NCBI GenBank assembly: GCA_963706425.1
Contig: CAVPMN010000020.1
Location: 1,178,001-1,242,000, forward strand
DNA: 64,000 nucleotides
Origin: CAVPMN01 sp963706425
GTDB lineage: Bacteria > Actinomycetota > Acidimicrobiia > Acidimicrobiales > Acidimicrobilacustridaceae
Reading direction: 5' to 3'
The notes beneath the pieces were generated by a model. That model was not told where the DNA came from. It ran no database searches and saw nothing but the letters and a program-made list of their open reading frames with translations. Shown piece after piece: positions 34,354 through 43,150 of this stretch; positions within the stretch are counted from its first letter, which is position 1, and the number at the start of each line of letters is the position of its first letter. The position numbers were made by a program, and so were the translations under genes.

Positions 34354-34521
34354 ATGTTCTCCCACTTGAGCACTCCCGCTCGACTCGCCGGCTTTGCGAT
34401 GGCGCTGTTGCTCACGCTCGGAGGCGGCTACGCGGTCGGCGCCGCGGTCGGGCCCCTCGACGACCCCGCCCCTGCCCCGCACACGATGCCGGCGCACGAG
34501 TCGGACGGAGATCACCCATGA
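34354..34521 (+). CDS. 55-residue His-rich single-helix peptide of the copper operon
   Basis: ATG at 34354 to TGA at 34519-34521. The product has one membrane helix (RLAGFAMALLLTLGGGYAVG, residues 10-29) and a short tail with three histidines and a methionine (HTMPAHESDGDHP). The stop overlaps the copA start by four bases (ATGA), and the only visible promoter of the operon lies directly before it, so it is very probably translated. I do not know a named family; a His/Met tail at the membrane beside CopA suggests copper handling, which is inference. Confidence 0.7.
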   Translation: MFSHLSTPARLAGFAMALLLTLGGGYAVGAAVGPLDDPAPAPHTMPAHESDGDHP

Positions 34522-36821
34522 GCACCACCACCGACGCGAGCACAGGCGACAACGATCACCGCGTCGACCTCGCGATCGAAGGGATGACCTGCGCCTCGTG
34601 TGCGGCTCGCATCGAGAATCGACTCAACCGGCTCGACGGCGTGACGGCCACGGTGAACTTCGCCACCGACCAGGCCCGGGTGACCGCTCCGGCCGGGGTC
34701 GACGCCGAGACGCTCATCGCCGAGGTGGCGGCGGCCGGCTACCACGCCGCGGTCCCCCAACCCACACGCTCCCAGCCCTCGCACGAAGACTCCACCGGCG
34801 GCCACGACCACGCCGCCGAGACACCAGACACCCCCGATGCCATACGAGCAGCTTCGCGACCGGCTGCTGATCTGCACCGCGCTCACCGTGCCGGTGTTGT
34901 TGCTCGCCATGGTGCCCGCCCTGCAGTTCGACAACTGGCAGTGGCTGTCGCTCACCCTCGCCGCGCCGGTGGTCGTGTGGGGCGCCTGGCCCTTCCACCG
35001 CGCCGCATGGACGAACCTCCGGCACGGCGCCGCCACCATGGACACGCTCATCTCGGTCGGGGTGCTCGCCGCCTTCGGCTGGTCGCTCTACGCCCTCTTC
35101 TTCGGCGACGCCGGTGATCCGTCGATGCGGATGGGCTTCGACTTCAGCCTCGAGCGGGGCAGCGGCGGAGACGAGATCTACCTCGAGGTGGCCGCCGGCG
35201 TCACGGTGTTCATCCTCGCCGGGCGCTACTTCGAAGCGCGGGCCAAGCGGCGCTCCGGCGCCGCGCTGCGCGCGCTGCTCGAGCTGGGCGCCAAGGACGT
35301 CGCGGTGCTGCGCGACGGCGTCGAGCACCGCATCCCGATCGACGAGCTGCGAGTCGACGACCGCTTCGTGGTGCGTCCGGGCGAGAAGGTGGCGACCGAC
35401 GGCGTCGTCGAAGAGGGCACCTCGGCCATCGACGCGTCGCTGCTCACCGGCGAGAGCGTGCCGGTCGAGGTGGCGCCGGGCGACCCGGTCACCGGCGCCA
35501 CCGTGAACGCCGGCGGACGCCTCGTCGTGCGCGCCACCCGGGTCGGCGCCGACACCGCGCTGGCCCAGATCGCCCGGCTGGTGACCGACGCCCAGACCGG
35601 CAAGGCGCCGGTGCAGCGGCTGGCCGACCGCATCTCGGCGATCTTCGTGCCCATCGTGATCCTGCTGGCTGCGGGCACGCTCGGCTTCTGGCTGGGTGCC
35701 GGCGTGGGCGCCACCGAGGCGTTCACCGCCGCAGTGGCCGTGCTGATCATCGCCTGCCCGTGCGCACTCGGGCTGGCCACGCCCACCGCCCTGATGGTGG
35801 GCACCGGGCGCGGGGCCCAGCTCGGCATCCTCATCAAGGGGCCCGAGATCCTCGAGTCGACCCGCCAGGTCGACACCGTCGTGCTCGACAAGACCGGCAC
35901 GGTCACCACGGGACGCATGAGCCTGGTCGACGTCGGCGCGGCGGCCGGGGTCGACGAGCTCGACCTGTTGCGGCTCGTCGGCAGCCTCGAAGACGCCAGC
36001 GAGCACCCCATCGCCCGGGCCATCGCGGACGGCGCGCCGCGAGCGTGGTGCCGCGCTGCAGCCGGTCGAGTCGTTCGCCAGCACCCAGGGCCTCGGCGTG
36101 CAAGGGGTGGTCGACGGCCACGCGGTGGTCGCCGGCCGCACGGCCTTCCTCGCCGACTGGTCGCTGCACCCCGACGCCGAGCTCGACGCGGCCCGCGAGC
36201 GCGGCCGAGAGCCAGGGCCGCACCGCGGTGCTCGTGGGCTGGGACGGCGCCGCCCGCGGCGTGCTCGTGGTCGCCGACACCGTGAAGGACACCTCGCAGG
36301 AGGCCATCGCCGAGCTGCGCTCCCTCGGCCTCTCGCCCGTGCTGCTCACCGGCGACAACGAACGAGCCGCACACGCGGTGGCCGACCAGGTGGGCATCGA
36401 CGAGGTCATCGCCGAGGTGCTGCCGCAGGACAAGGTCAGCGTGGTCAAGCGCCTGCAGGACGAGGGCCGGGTGGTCGCCATGGTCGGCGACGGCGTGAAC
36501 GACGCGGCCGCGCTCGCCCAGGCCGACCTCGGCCTCGCGATGGGCACCGGCACCGACGTGGCCATCGAGGCGTCCGACATCACCCTCGTGCGAGGCGACC
36601 TGCGGGCCGCGGCCGACGCCATCCGCCTCTCGCGGCGCACGCTGCGCACGATCAAGGGCAACCTCTTCTGGGCGTTCGCCTACAACGTGGCGGCCATCCC
36701 GCTCGCCGCGGCCGGTCTGCTCAACCCGCTCGTCGCCGGCGCGGCGATGGCGTTCTCGAGCGTGTTCGTGGTGACCAACAGCCTGCGGCTCCGCCGCTTC
36801 CAATCGAACCGGGAGACGTGA
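34518..36821 (+). CDS. copA: copper-exporting P1B-type ATPase CopA (three frameshifts)
   Basis: The repaired product is 766 residues: one N-terminal metal-binding domain with GMTCASC (C25, C28), a His-rich linker, eight membrane helices with the transport motif CPC in VLIIACPCALGLATPTALM, phosphorylation motif DKTGTVTTG, SEHPIA nucleotide contact and hinge GDGVNDAAAL. It exports Cu(I). Frames change at 34830-34835 (C5 for C4), 36037-36038 (extra C) and 36203-36204 (extra G). Removing three single bases gives one uninterrupted protein, so these are most likely sequence errors. Its stop shares one base with the csoR start (TGATG). Confidence 0.9.
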
Positions 36822-37101
36822 TGCCGCGGGTACGCGATCAGCAAGGACGACTACCAGAAGCGGCTGCGCCGCATCGAGGGACAGGTGCGCGGCCTGCAGC
36901 GCATGATCGACGAGGACACCTACTGCATCGACGTGCTCACCCAGATCTCGTCGGTCACCAAGGCGTTGCAGAGCGTCGCCCTCGGGTTGCTCGACGAGCA
37001 CGTGCGCCACTGCGTCGACCAACGCCGAGGGACGCGACGGCGCCGAGGATCCCGACGAGATGATCACCGAGGCCATGCGCGCCTTCCAACGCCTCCTCTG
37101 A
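36821..37101 (+). CDS. csoR: copper-sensing repressor CsoR (two frameshifts)
   Basis: Removing one base near 36827 and one at 37017 gives a 92-residue protein starting MPGYAISKDDYQKRLRRIEG and ending AMRAFQRLL. Cu(I) ligands C35, H60 and C64 match the C-H-C set of M. tuberculosis CsoR (C36, H61, C65), and the RRIEGQVRGLQRMI helix is typical. CsoR represses copper-efflux genes until Cu(I) binds. It is last in the operon after copA, so it should be co-induced and autoregulatory. Both breaks lie in otherwise conserved sequence. The stop is 16 nt before a long palindrome. Confidence 0.88.
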
Positions 37102-37117
37102 CTGCCCCCCTCCGCTC

Positions 37118-37168
37118 CGAAATCGGTGCGTGAAACAACCCATGTGGTTGTTTCACGCACCGATTTCG
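37118..37168. repeat. 51-bp palindrome, family 1 copy 3
   Basis: Arms of 23 bp (left arm starts CGAAATCGGTGCGTGAAACA) flank a 5-nt centre CATGT. It lies 16 nt after the csoR stop and 25 nt before the stop of the converging beta-CASP gene. The 23-bp arms are identical to copy 1, and TTTCGCTGGG follows in both. Confidence 0.95.
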
Positions 37169-37193
37169 CTGGGGTTGACCCTCTTTGGTGAGG

Positions 37194-38618
37194 TCAGTCG
37201 AGTCGGACCAGCTCGCCCTGGTTCGGTACGACGGCGCTCCAACCGAGCTCGTCGCCGAGCCGGCGCGCCAGGGTCGCCGAGGCCGTGGGCTCGCCGTGCA
37301 CGACGTAGGCCACCTCGGGCCGCTCGGTCTGCCCCAGCCATCCGATCAACTCGTCGGCGTCGGCGTGCACGGAGAATCCGTCGATCGAGACCACCTCGGC
37401 TCGCACGGGCACGTAGCGACCCAGCATCTTCAGCGATCGCGCGCCGTCCGCCAGCAGCCGACCACGGGTGCCCTCGGCTTGGAACCCGACGAGCACCACC
37501 GAGTTACGCGCTTCGGGCAGGCGACGGGCCAGGTGGTGGAGCACCCGACCGCCGGTGGCCATGCCCGACGCGGAGATGATGATCGACGGATAGTGCACGT
37601 CGTTGAGCGCCATCGACTCCTCACGGGTGTGGGCCTCGTGGAGGTCGCCAGGATCGAACGGGTCGGCCTCCAGGTGCTGCGGGCGAACATCGGCCGCTCC
37701 TCGATCGAGCGCTCGCCGATAGAGGCGCAGCACCTCGAGCGCCATCGGGCTGTCGGCGTACACCGGCAGGCGCGGGATGCGTCCTGCGTCCGCCAGTTGA
37801 CGCAACGCCATGAGGATGACCTCGGTGCGATCGACGGCGAACGCCGGGATGATCACCATGCCGCCGCGGCCCGCCGTCTTGGTGACGACCCTGGCCAACA
37901 GGTCGAGCGCGTGGGTTTCGTCGAGGTGGGCCCGATCTCCGTAGGTCGACTCGACCAGGATCACGTCGCTCTCCGGCGGTGGCGTCGGAGGGACCAGCAG
38001 AGGGTGCACCGGACGCCCGACGTCGCCGCTGAAGAACAGGCGACGCCGACGCACGCCGTCGACCGTGAGGCCGACCCCGGCCGATCCGAGGATGTGACCG
38101 GCGGGCTGCAAGCGGGCCGTGACATGGGGCGCCACGTCGATGGGATCGTCGAACTCGACGGGACGCAGCATCCCGAGGGCCCGCTCGGCGTCGGCGCTGG
38201 TGTAGAGCGGAAGCGCCGGATGGTGCTTCGAGAAGCCCTTGCGGTTCGCGTACGCCGCCTCTTCCTCCTGCAGATGAGCTGCGTCGGGCAACACGACGCC
38301 CGCCAGCGCGGCGGTGTCGTGCGAGCAGATGACGGGGCCGTCGAACCCCTGAGCGACCAAGGCGGGCACATAGCCGATGTGGTCGATGTGGGCATGGGTG
38401 ATGACCACGGCGTCGATCGACGACGGGTCGACAGGGAACCGGGCCCAGTTCTGCAGTCGCAGCCGTTTGAGACCCTGGAAGAGGCCGCAGTCGACGAGCA
38501 CTCTCGACGGGTGCGAATCCACGAGGAACTTGCTCCCGGTGACCGTTCCCGCCCCGCCGAGGAAGCGGAGGAGCGGTGCGGTCGGGTCGACGTCGTCGGA
38601 GCTGGTCACGTGCGCCAC
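37194..38618 (-). CDS. metallo-beta-lactamase/beta-CASP RNA-processing-type hydrolase
   Basis: This 474-residue protein has the MBL zinc motif THAHIDHIG (H75, H77, D79, H80), AGHILGSAGV and SGDVGRP, then a beta-CASP domain (about 215-345, PAFAVDRTEVILMAL) and the C-terminal motifs SASGMATGGRVLHHL and HADADELIGWL. This is the CPSF73/YSH1-like branch (RNA-metabolising MBL), probably a ribonuclease; no KH domain is visible. The frame is intact. Start GTG at 38618 has no good ribosome binding site; GTG at 38609 is an alternative. Divergent from the MMPL gene over 164 nt that contain two CsoR-like sites. Confidence 0.88.
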   Translation of the reverse strand: MAHVTSSDDVDPTAPLLRFLGGAGTVTGSKFLVDSHPSRVLVDCGLFQGLKRLRLQNWARFPVDPSSIDAVVITHAHIDHIGYVPALVAQGFDGPVICSHDTAALAGVVLPDAAHLQEEEAAYANRKGFSKHHPALPLYTSADAERALGMLRPVEFDDPIDVAPHVTARLQPAGHILGSAGVGLTVDGVRRRRLFFSGDVGRPVHPLLVPPTPPPESDVILVESTYGDRAHLDETHALDLLARVVTKTAGRGGMVIIPAFAVDRTEVILMALRQLADAGRIPRLPVYADSPMALEVLRLYRRALDRGAADVRPQHLEADPFDPGDLHEAHTREESMALNDVHYPSIIISASGMATGGRVLHHLARRLPEARNSVVLVGFQAEGTRGRLLADGARSLKMLGRYVPVRAEVVSIDGFSVHADADELIGWLGQTERPEVAYVVHGEPTASATLARRLGDELGWSAVVPNQGELVRLD

Positions 38619-38710
38619 TCGACCAGATCGGCGGCGGCAGCACCAGGGTCGTGGTGCCCTTGGCGAAGCTGAGCGTCGGGGCCGAACCGGGCTGGTTGCG
38701 GGTTCGAGAT

Positions 38711-38726
38711 ATACCCCCTAGGGTAT
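38711..38726. promoter_or_regulatory. CsoR/RicR-like operator 1 upstream of MMPL gene
   Basis: ATACCC-CCTA-GGGTAT: a 16-bp inverted repeat containing TACCC-N4-GGGTA. The TAGGGT box (38719-38724) inside it could be the -10 of the MMPL promoter, so a bound repressor would block it. Confidence 0.6.
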
Positions 38727-38734
38727 CCACCCTG

Positions 38735-38748
38735 TACCCCCCGGGGTA
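38735..38748. promoter_or_regulatory. CsoR/RicR-like operator 2 upstream of MMPL gene
   Basis: TACCCC-CC-GGGGTA: a second TACCC-N4-GGGTA palindrome with the same geometry as operator 1. The centres are 23 bp apart, about two helical turns, suggesting tandem repressor binding on one face. Confidence 0.6.
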
Positions 38749-38782
38749 TCTGTCCGCCGCCACCCACACCGGAGACTCGACG

Positions 38783-40967
38783 ATGACCCTGAGCGAGCTC
38801 GCTCCCAGCGCTGCACCCGCCCCGCCGCCCGACGAAGACGACGAGCGGTCCGAGCCGTGGTTCGCCCGACTGGCCCGGTTCTCGGCCCGTCGGCGTCGGG
38901 CCGTCATCCTCGTGTGGCTGGTGGCCACCATCGCCGCTGCGCCCCTGGCCGTCACCCTCACCGGTGCGCTCTCCGGCGCCGGCTGGGAGGCACAGGGCTC
39001 GACGGCGGTGAAGGTGCGCGACGAGCTGCGCCGCGACTTCCCCCAACTCGGCGCCGAGGCGGCGGTGGTCGTCTATCGCCAACCCGACCCGATCGCCGAC
39101 GACCCGAGCGGCGTGCAGGCTCTGGTCGACTCGCTCGGCACCGCACCCGGCGCCGCCGCGGTCGTCGATCCGCTGTCGCGTCCGCCCGAAGCGGGCCTGG
39201 TCTCGCCCGACGGCCGCACCGTGCTGATCCCGGTGCAGCTCGAGGCCGACGAGGACGCCGACCTGCCGCTCTCCGCAGAGGAGCTCATCGGCCACGTCGA
39301 CGAGGTCGACCTCCCCGAGGGGGCGGAGGCCAACGTCACCGGCGAGTGGGCCGTGTGGAGCGACTTCAACACGACGAACGAGGAGGCGCTGCACCGCGCC
39401 GAGCTGTTCTCGGCGCTGCCCACGATCATCCTGCTGCTGATCGCCTTCGGCTCCGCCATCGCCGCGGGGATCCCGCTGCTGCTCGCCCTCGCCGGCATCG
39501 CGGTCGGCTTCGCCAGCCTTCACCTCCTGGGCAACGCCACTCCCCTGTCGGTGTGGTCGATGAACTTCTCGATGATGATCGGCCTGGCGGTCGGCATCGA
39601 CTACAGCCTCTTCATCGTCTCCCGCTACCGCGAGGAGCGCGAGGACGGCTACGACGCCTACGACGCCATCGCCAACACCTTGACCACCGCGGGCAAGGCC
39701 GTGTTCCTCTCGGCCCTGACGGTGGTGCTCTCGCTGGCCGCCGTGTTCGTGGTGCCGGTGATGGTGTTCCGCTCGATGGCGCTCGGGATGATCCTGGCGG
39801 TCGTGGCGGTCGCCCTGGCCGCCCTCACCCTGCTGCCGGCCGTGCTGGTGGCGCTCGGCGATCGGGTGCTCGTCGCGCGCGGCCACGAAGACCCCGACCG
39901 CGCCGCCGAGGGCCGTTGGGCCGCGCTGGACCGGCCTGGCCCTGCGACACCCGGGCCGCACCCTGTTCGCCGGCCTGGCCCTGTTGCTGTTGCTGGCGGT
40001 ACCGGCCGTCGGCATGCGGTTGGGCATGCCGGGCGCCCGGGTCGTCGACACCGGCGAGTCGAGCCGCGACGGCTACGAGATGGTGGTCGAGTCGTTCGGC
40101 CCCGGCGCCGCGGCCCCTCTGTTCATCACCGTGCCCGCCGACGAGGCGGCCGCAGTGGTCGACGTGGCCGCCAGCGATCCCAACGTGGTCGACGCCGCCA
40201 TCGTGACCGAGCCTGCAGCGAGCGGACGCACGGTCGTGCGGGTCATCCCGGCGTCGGCGGTCGACGACGAAGCCACGTCCGACATGGTCGGCCGCTTGCG
40301 GACCGACGTGGCCGCCGTGTCCGACCGAGGCGCTGGTCGGCGGGCCCGCCGCTCAGAACCACGACCTCACCGCGGCGCTGACCGGGAAGGCCCCGCTGGC
40401 CATCGGCATCATCATGGTCGTCGCGTTCGTGCTGCTGCTCGTGGTGTTCCGCAGCCTGACCATCGCGGTGTCGTCGATCATCCTCAACCTCATCAGCGTG
40501 GGCGCCAGCTTCGGCTTCGCCACCATCGTGTTCCAGAACGGCATCGGCGCCAGCCTCATCGGAATCGAACACCAGGGCTTCGTCGATGCCTGGGCCCCGT
40601 TGTTCTTCTTCGCCCTGCTGTTCGGCCTGTCGATGGACTACCAGCTCTTCCTGCTGGCGGCGATCAAGGAGCGCTACGAGGCCACCGGCGACACCCTGCT
40701 CGCCATCCGTGAGGGCATCGCCCGCACCGGGCGACCCATCACCAACGCGGCGCTCATCATGATCGTCGTGTTCGTGGCCTTCGGGGTCACCGGCCCGATC
40801 CCGCCCACCGAGCTCGGCCTCACCCTCGCCGGTCGCGGTGCTGCTCGATGCCACGGTGGTGCGGATGATGCTGGTGCCCTCGCTCATGGGCACTGCTCGG
40901 CGATCGCAACTGGTGGCTGCCCGCCTGGCTCGGCCGCATCCTCCCGAAGGTGCGTTTCTCGCACTGA
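38783..40967 (+). CDS. MMPL-family RND transporter (four frameshifts)
   Basis: The repaired product is about 726 residues with two MMPL domains, each with an extracytoplasmic loop and a helix bundle. The conserved MIGLAVGIDYSLFIVSRYRE in the first and LFGLSMDYQLFLLAAIKERY in the second carry the proton-relay Asp-Tyr pairs. Frames change at about 39932 (extra C), 40326 (extra C), 40830 (extra G) and 40892 (extra A); removing these four bases yields an uninterrupted protein ending GRILPKVRFSH. Actinobacterial MMPL proteins export lipids or small molecules. GGAGAC lies before the ATG at 38783. Two CsoR-like operators upstream suggest copper-linked control. Confidence 0.85.
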
Positions 40968-40986
40968 CGTGGTGGAATGCTCGCCC

Positions 40987-41430
40987 ATGACTGATCTTGA
41001 TGGCGTGTACGGGCCCGTCGACATCGTGGTGCTCCAGTTCGACGCCGCCAAAGCCGACGGCTCGGCCGGTCGAGCGCTGATGGACCTGGTCGACCAGGGC
41101 ACCATCCGCATCTACGACCTGATGGTCGTCGAGAAGCAGGCCGACGGCTCGGTCACCGCGCTCGAGCTCAGCGACATCTCGCCCGACGCGTTGGGTGGGT
41201 TCGCCGACTTCGCCGGGGCCCGCTCGGGCCTGGTGGGCGACGACGACCTGGCCGACGCCGCCGCCCTGCTCGACCCCGGCAAGGCCGCCCTCCTCCTCGT
41301 CTACGAGAACGCGTGGGCCGTGCCGTTCGTGGCCGCCGCCCGCCAGGCCGGTGGCGAGCTCATCGCCAGCAGCCGCATCCCGGCCGATGTGCTCACCGCC
41401 GCGCTCGACGAGCTCGACGCCGCCGGCTGA
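40987..41430 (+). CDS. DUF6325-like small protein
   Basis: This 147-residue protein begins with a Gly-Pro-Val-Asp-Ile-Val-Val-Leu strand (YGPVDIVVLQFDAAKAD) and contains GTIRIYDLMVVEKQADGSV and ALLLVYENAWAVPFVAAAR, the pattern of actinobacterial DUF6325/DUF1269-type proteins. It is probably cytoplasmic, and its role is unknown. It follows the MMPL stop by 19 nt and precedes a SHOCT-domain gene, a pairing I have seen for this family. Confidence 0.75.
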   Translation: MTDLDGVYGPVDIVVLQFDAAKADGSAGRALMDLVDQGTIRIYDLMVVEKQADGSVTALELSDISPDALGGFADFAGARSGLVGDDDLADAAALLDPGKAALLLVYENAWAVPFVAAARQAGGELIASSRIPADVLTAALDELDAAG

Positions 41431-41480
41431 CTCCCTCAGCTCCCCGCCAGCTATCCGACTCGATCTACAGGAGTGCTCTG

Positions 41481-41804
41481 ATGCCAGGACTGTTGAGAGG
41501 TGTGGCCCGCACCGCCGTCGTCGCCGGCACCGCCACCGCGGTGAGCGGACGCGTGCAGCGCCGCCAGGCGGAGAAGTTCGCCGACCGCGACGCGGGGATC
41601 TACGCCGAGCGCCAGGCCGCCTACAGCCAGCAAGTCGGCGCGCAGCAGGTCGCCGCCGCGCCGGCCGCCGCCGCACCGGCCAGGCCAGCACCGGCACCGC
41701 AGGTCGACGTGGTGACGCAGCTCAAGCAACTGGCCGAGCTCCGCGACCAGGGCATCCTCACCGACGACGAGTTCGCCGCCCAGAAGGCCAAGATCCTCGG
41801 CTGA
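41481..41804 (+). CDS. SHOCT-domain protein
   Basis: This 107-residue protein ends with a SHOCT domain (QLKQLAELRDQGILTDDEFA, about 80-99, then AQKAKIL). The N-terminus MPGLLRGVARTAVVAGTATA is weakly hydrophobic, followed by a charged segment and an Ala/Pro linker. SHOCT domains are short C-terminal oligomerisation or interaction helices. CAGGAG lies about 7 nt before the ATG. Probably in one operon with the DUF6325-like gene. Confidence 0.82.
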   Translation: MPGLLRGVARTAVVAGTATAVSGRVQRRQAEKFADRDAGIYAERQAAYSQQVGAQQVAAAPAAAAPARPAPAPQVDVVTQLKQLAELRDQGILTDDEFAAQKAKILG

Positions 41805-41816
41805 GGAGCCTGAGGT

Positions 41817-43046
41817 CTACTCGACGCGCAGGCCGGTGATCGCCCGTGCGATCACGAGCTGCTGGATCTGCTCGGTGCCCTCGAAGATGTCGTAGATCTT
41901 CGAGTCGCGGTGCCAGCGCTCGACCGGGTACTCCTTGACGTAGCCGTAGCCGCCGAGGATCTGGATGGCCCGCTCGGTGATCCACACCGCCACCCGACCG
42001 GCCTTGAGCTTCGACATCGAGCCCTCGGCGTTCTCGTACTTGGCGTTGCGGCTCATCCAGGCGGCACGCCACACCAGCAGGCGGGCGGCGTCGAGCTCGG
42101 TGGCCATGTCGGCCAGCATGAAGCCGATGCCCTGGTGCATGGCGATGGGCTTGCCGAACGCCTTGCGCTCGGTGGCGTAGTCACGGGCGTACTCGTACGC
42201 GGCCCGGGCGACGCCGATGGCCTGCGCGCCCACCGCCGGGCGGGTGGCCTCGAAGGTGGCCATGGCCGGCTGCTTGCCGCTGCGCACCTGCGGGTTGTTC
42301 AGCGCCTCGCGGGCCTTGGCCAGCTTCTCGTCGAGCTTGTCCTTGCCGCCGAGCAGGCAGCTGCCGGGCACGCGCACGTCGTCGAGCACGACCTCGGCGG
42401 TGTGCGAGGCACGGATGCCGAGCTTCGAGTACTTCTGGCCCATCGACAGGCCCGGGGTGCCGGGCGGCACCACGAAGCTGGCCTGACCACGGCTCTTCAG
42501 CTCGGGATCGACGGTGGCCACCACCACGTGGAGGTCGGCGATGCCGCCGTTGGTGATCCACGCCTTGGTGCCGTTGAGCACCCACTCGTCCTTGGCCTCG
42601 TCGTAGACGGCCTTGGTGCGCAGCGACGACACGTCGGAGCCGGCGTCGGGCTCGCTCACGCAGAAGGCGCCCAGCATCACGTTGTCGGCGGTGCCGTAGC
42701 ACTGCGGCACCCACTCCATGATCTGCTCGGGGGTGCCGTTGCCGAGGATGCCGGCGGCGGCGAGCCCCGACCCCAGGATGGCGAGGCCGATGCCGGCGTC
42801 GCCCCAGAAGAGCTCCTCGGTGGCCACCGGCATCGACAGGCCGGTGGGGTCGTTCATCATGATCTGGGCCATGAAGTCCATGCCGTAGAGGCCGACCTTG
42901 GCCGCCTCTTCGACGATGGGCCACGGGAACTCCTCGCGCTCGTCCCATTCGGCGGCCGCCGGGCGGATGACCGCCTCGGCGAAGTCGTGGACCCACTTCT
43001 GCAGTTGCAGCTGGTCCTCGTTGAGGGCGAGCGAGAAATCGGACAT
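41817..43046 (-). CDS. acyl-CoA dehydrogenase
   Basis: This 409-residue flavoenzyme has the ACAD plan: N-terminal helices, middle beta domain with LGAFCVSEPDAGSDVSSLRT and WVLNGTKAWITNGG, and a C-terminal domain ending YDIFEGTEQIQQLVIAR with the catalytic-base glutamate E389 in the usual position for short/medium-chain members. An insertion around DKLDEKLAKAREALNNPQV lengthens the loop after the FAD site. Electrons would go to the ETF encoded at 523-2288. AGGAGC lies about 9 nt before the ATG. A strong 20-bp palindrome 52 nt upstream suggests TetR-type control. Confidence 0.93.
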   Translation of the reverse strand: MSDFSLALNEDQLQLQKWVHDFAEAVIRPAAAEWDEREEFPWPIVEEAAKVGLYGMDFMAQIMMNDPTGLSMPVATEELFWGDAGIGLAILGSGLAAAGILGNGTPEQIMEWVPQCYGTADNVMLGAFCVSEPDAGSDVSSLRTKAVYDEAKDEWVLNGTKAWITNGGIADLHVVVATVDPELKSRGQASFVVPPGTPGLSMGQKYSKLGIRASHTAEVVLDDVRVPGSCLLGGKDKLDEKLAKAREALNNPQVRSGKQPAMATFEATRPAVGAQAIGVARAAYEYARDYATERKAFGKPIAMHQGIGFMLADMATELDAARLLVWRAAWMSRNAKYENAEGSMSKLKAGRVAVWITERAIQILGGYGYVKEYPVERWHRDSKIYDIFEGTEQIQQLVIARAITGLRVE

Positions 43047-43097
43047 GGGGAAGGCTCCTATCGAGTCGTCCGGTCGAGACGTCCGGTGGGGCAGGCC

Positions 43098-43117
43098 AAG
43101 TTACCCCTCGGTAACTT
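43098..43117. promoter_or_regulatory. 20-bp operator-like palindrome before acyl-CoA dehydrogenase gene
   Basis: AAGTTACC-CCTC-GGTAACTT: perfect 8-bp arms with a 4-nt spacer in the gap between the divergent-facing 5' end of the acyl-CoA dehydrogenase gene and the cysS 3' end. This has the form of TetR-family fatty-acid regulator sites. The cognate regulator is not identified. Confidence 0.6.
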
Positions 43118-43150
43118 AACGGTACCGCTCCGTTCGGACGGGTGCCAACC

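Noticed and set aside
38697..38706. T-loop-like GGTTCGAGA suggesting a tRNA
   Set aside because: No acceptor, D or anticodon stem can be built around it; it abuts the CsoR-like operators.
34518..40967. Reading copA, csoR and the MMPL gene as decayed pseudogenes
   Set aside because: Single-base repairs restore every conserved motif and normal length with no extra stop codons; consensus error is simpler. Read data would be needed to decide.
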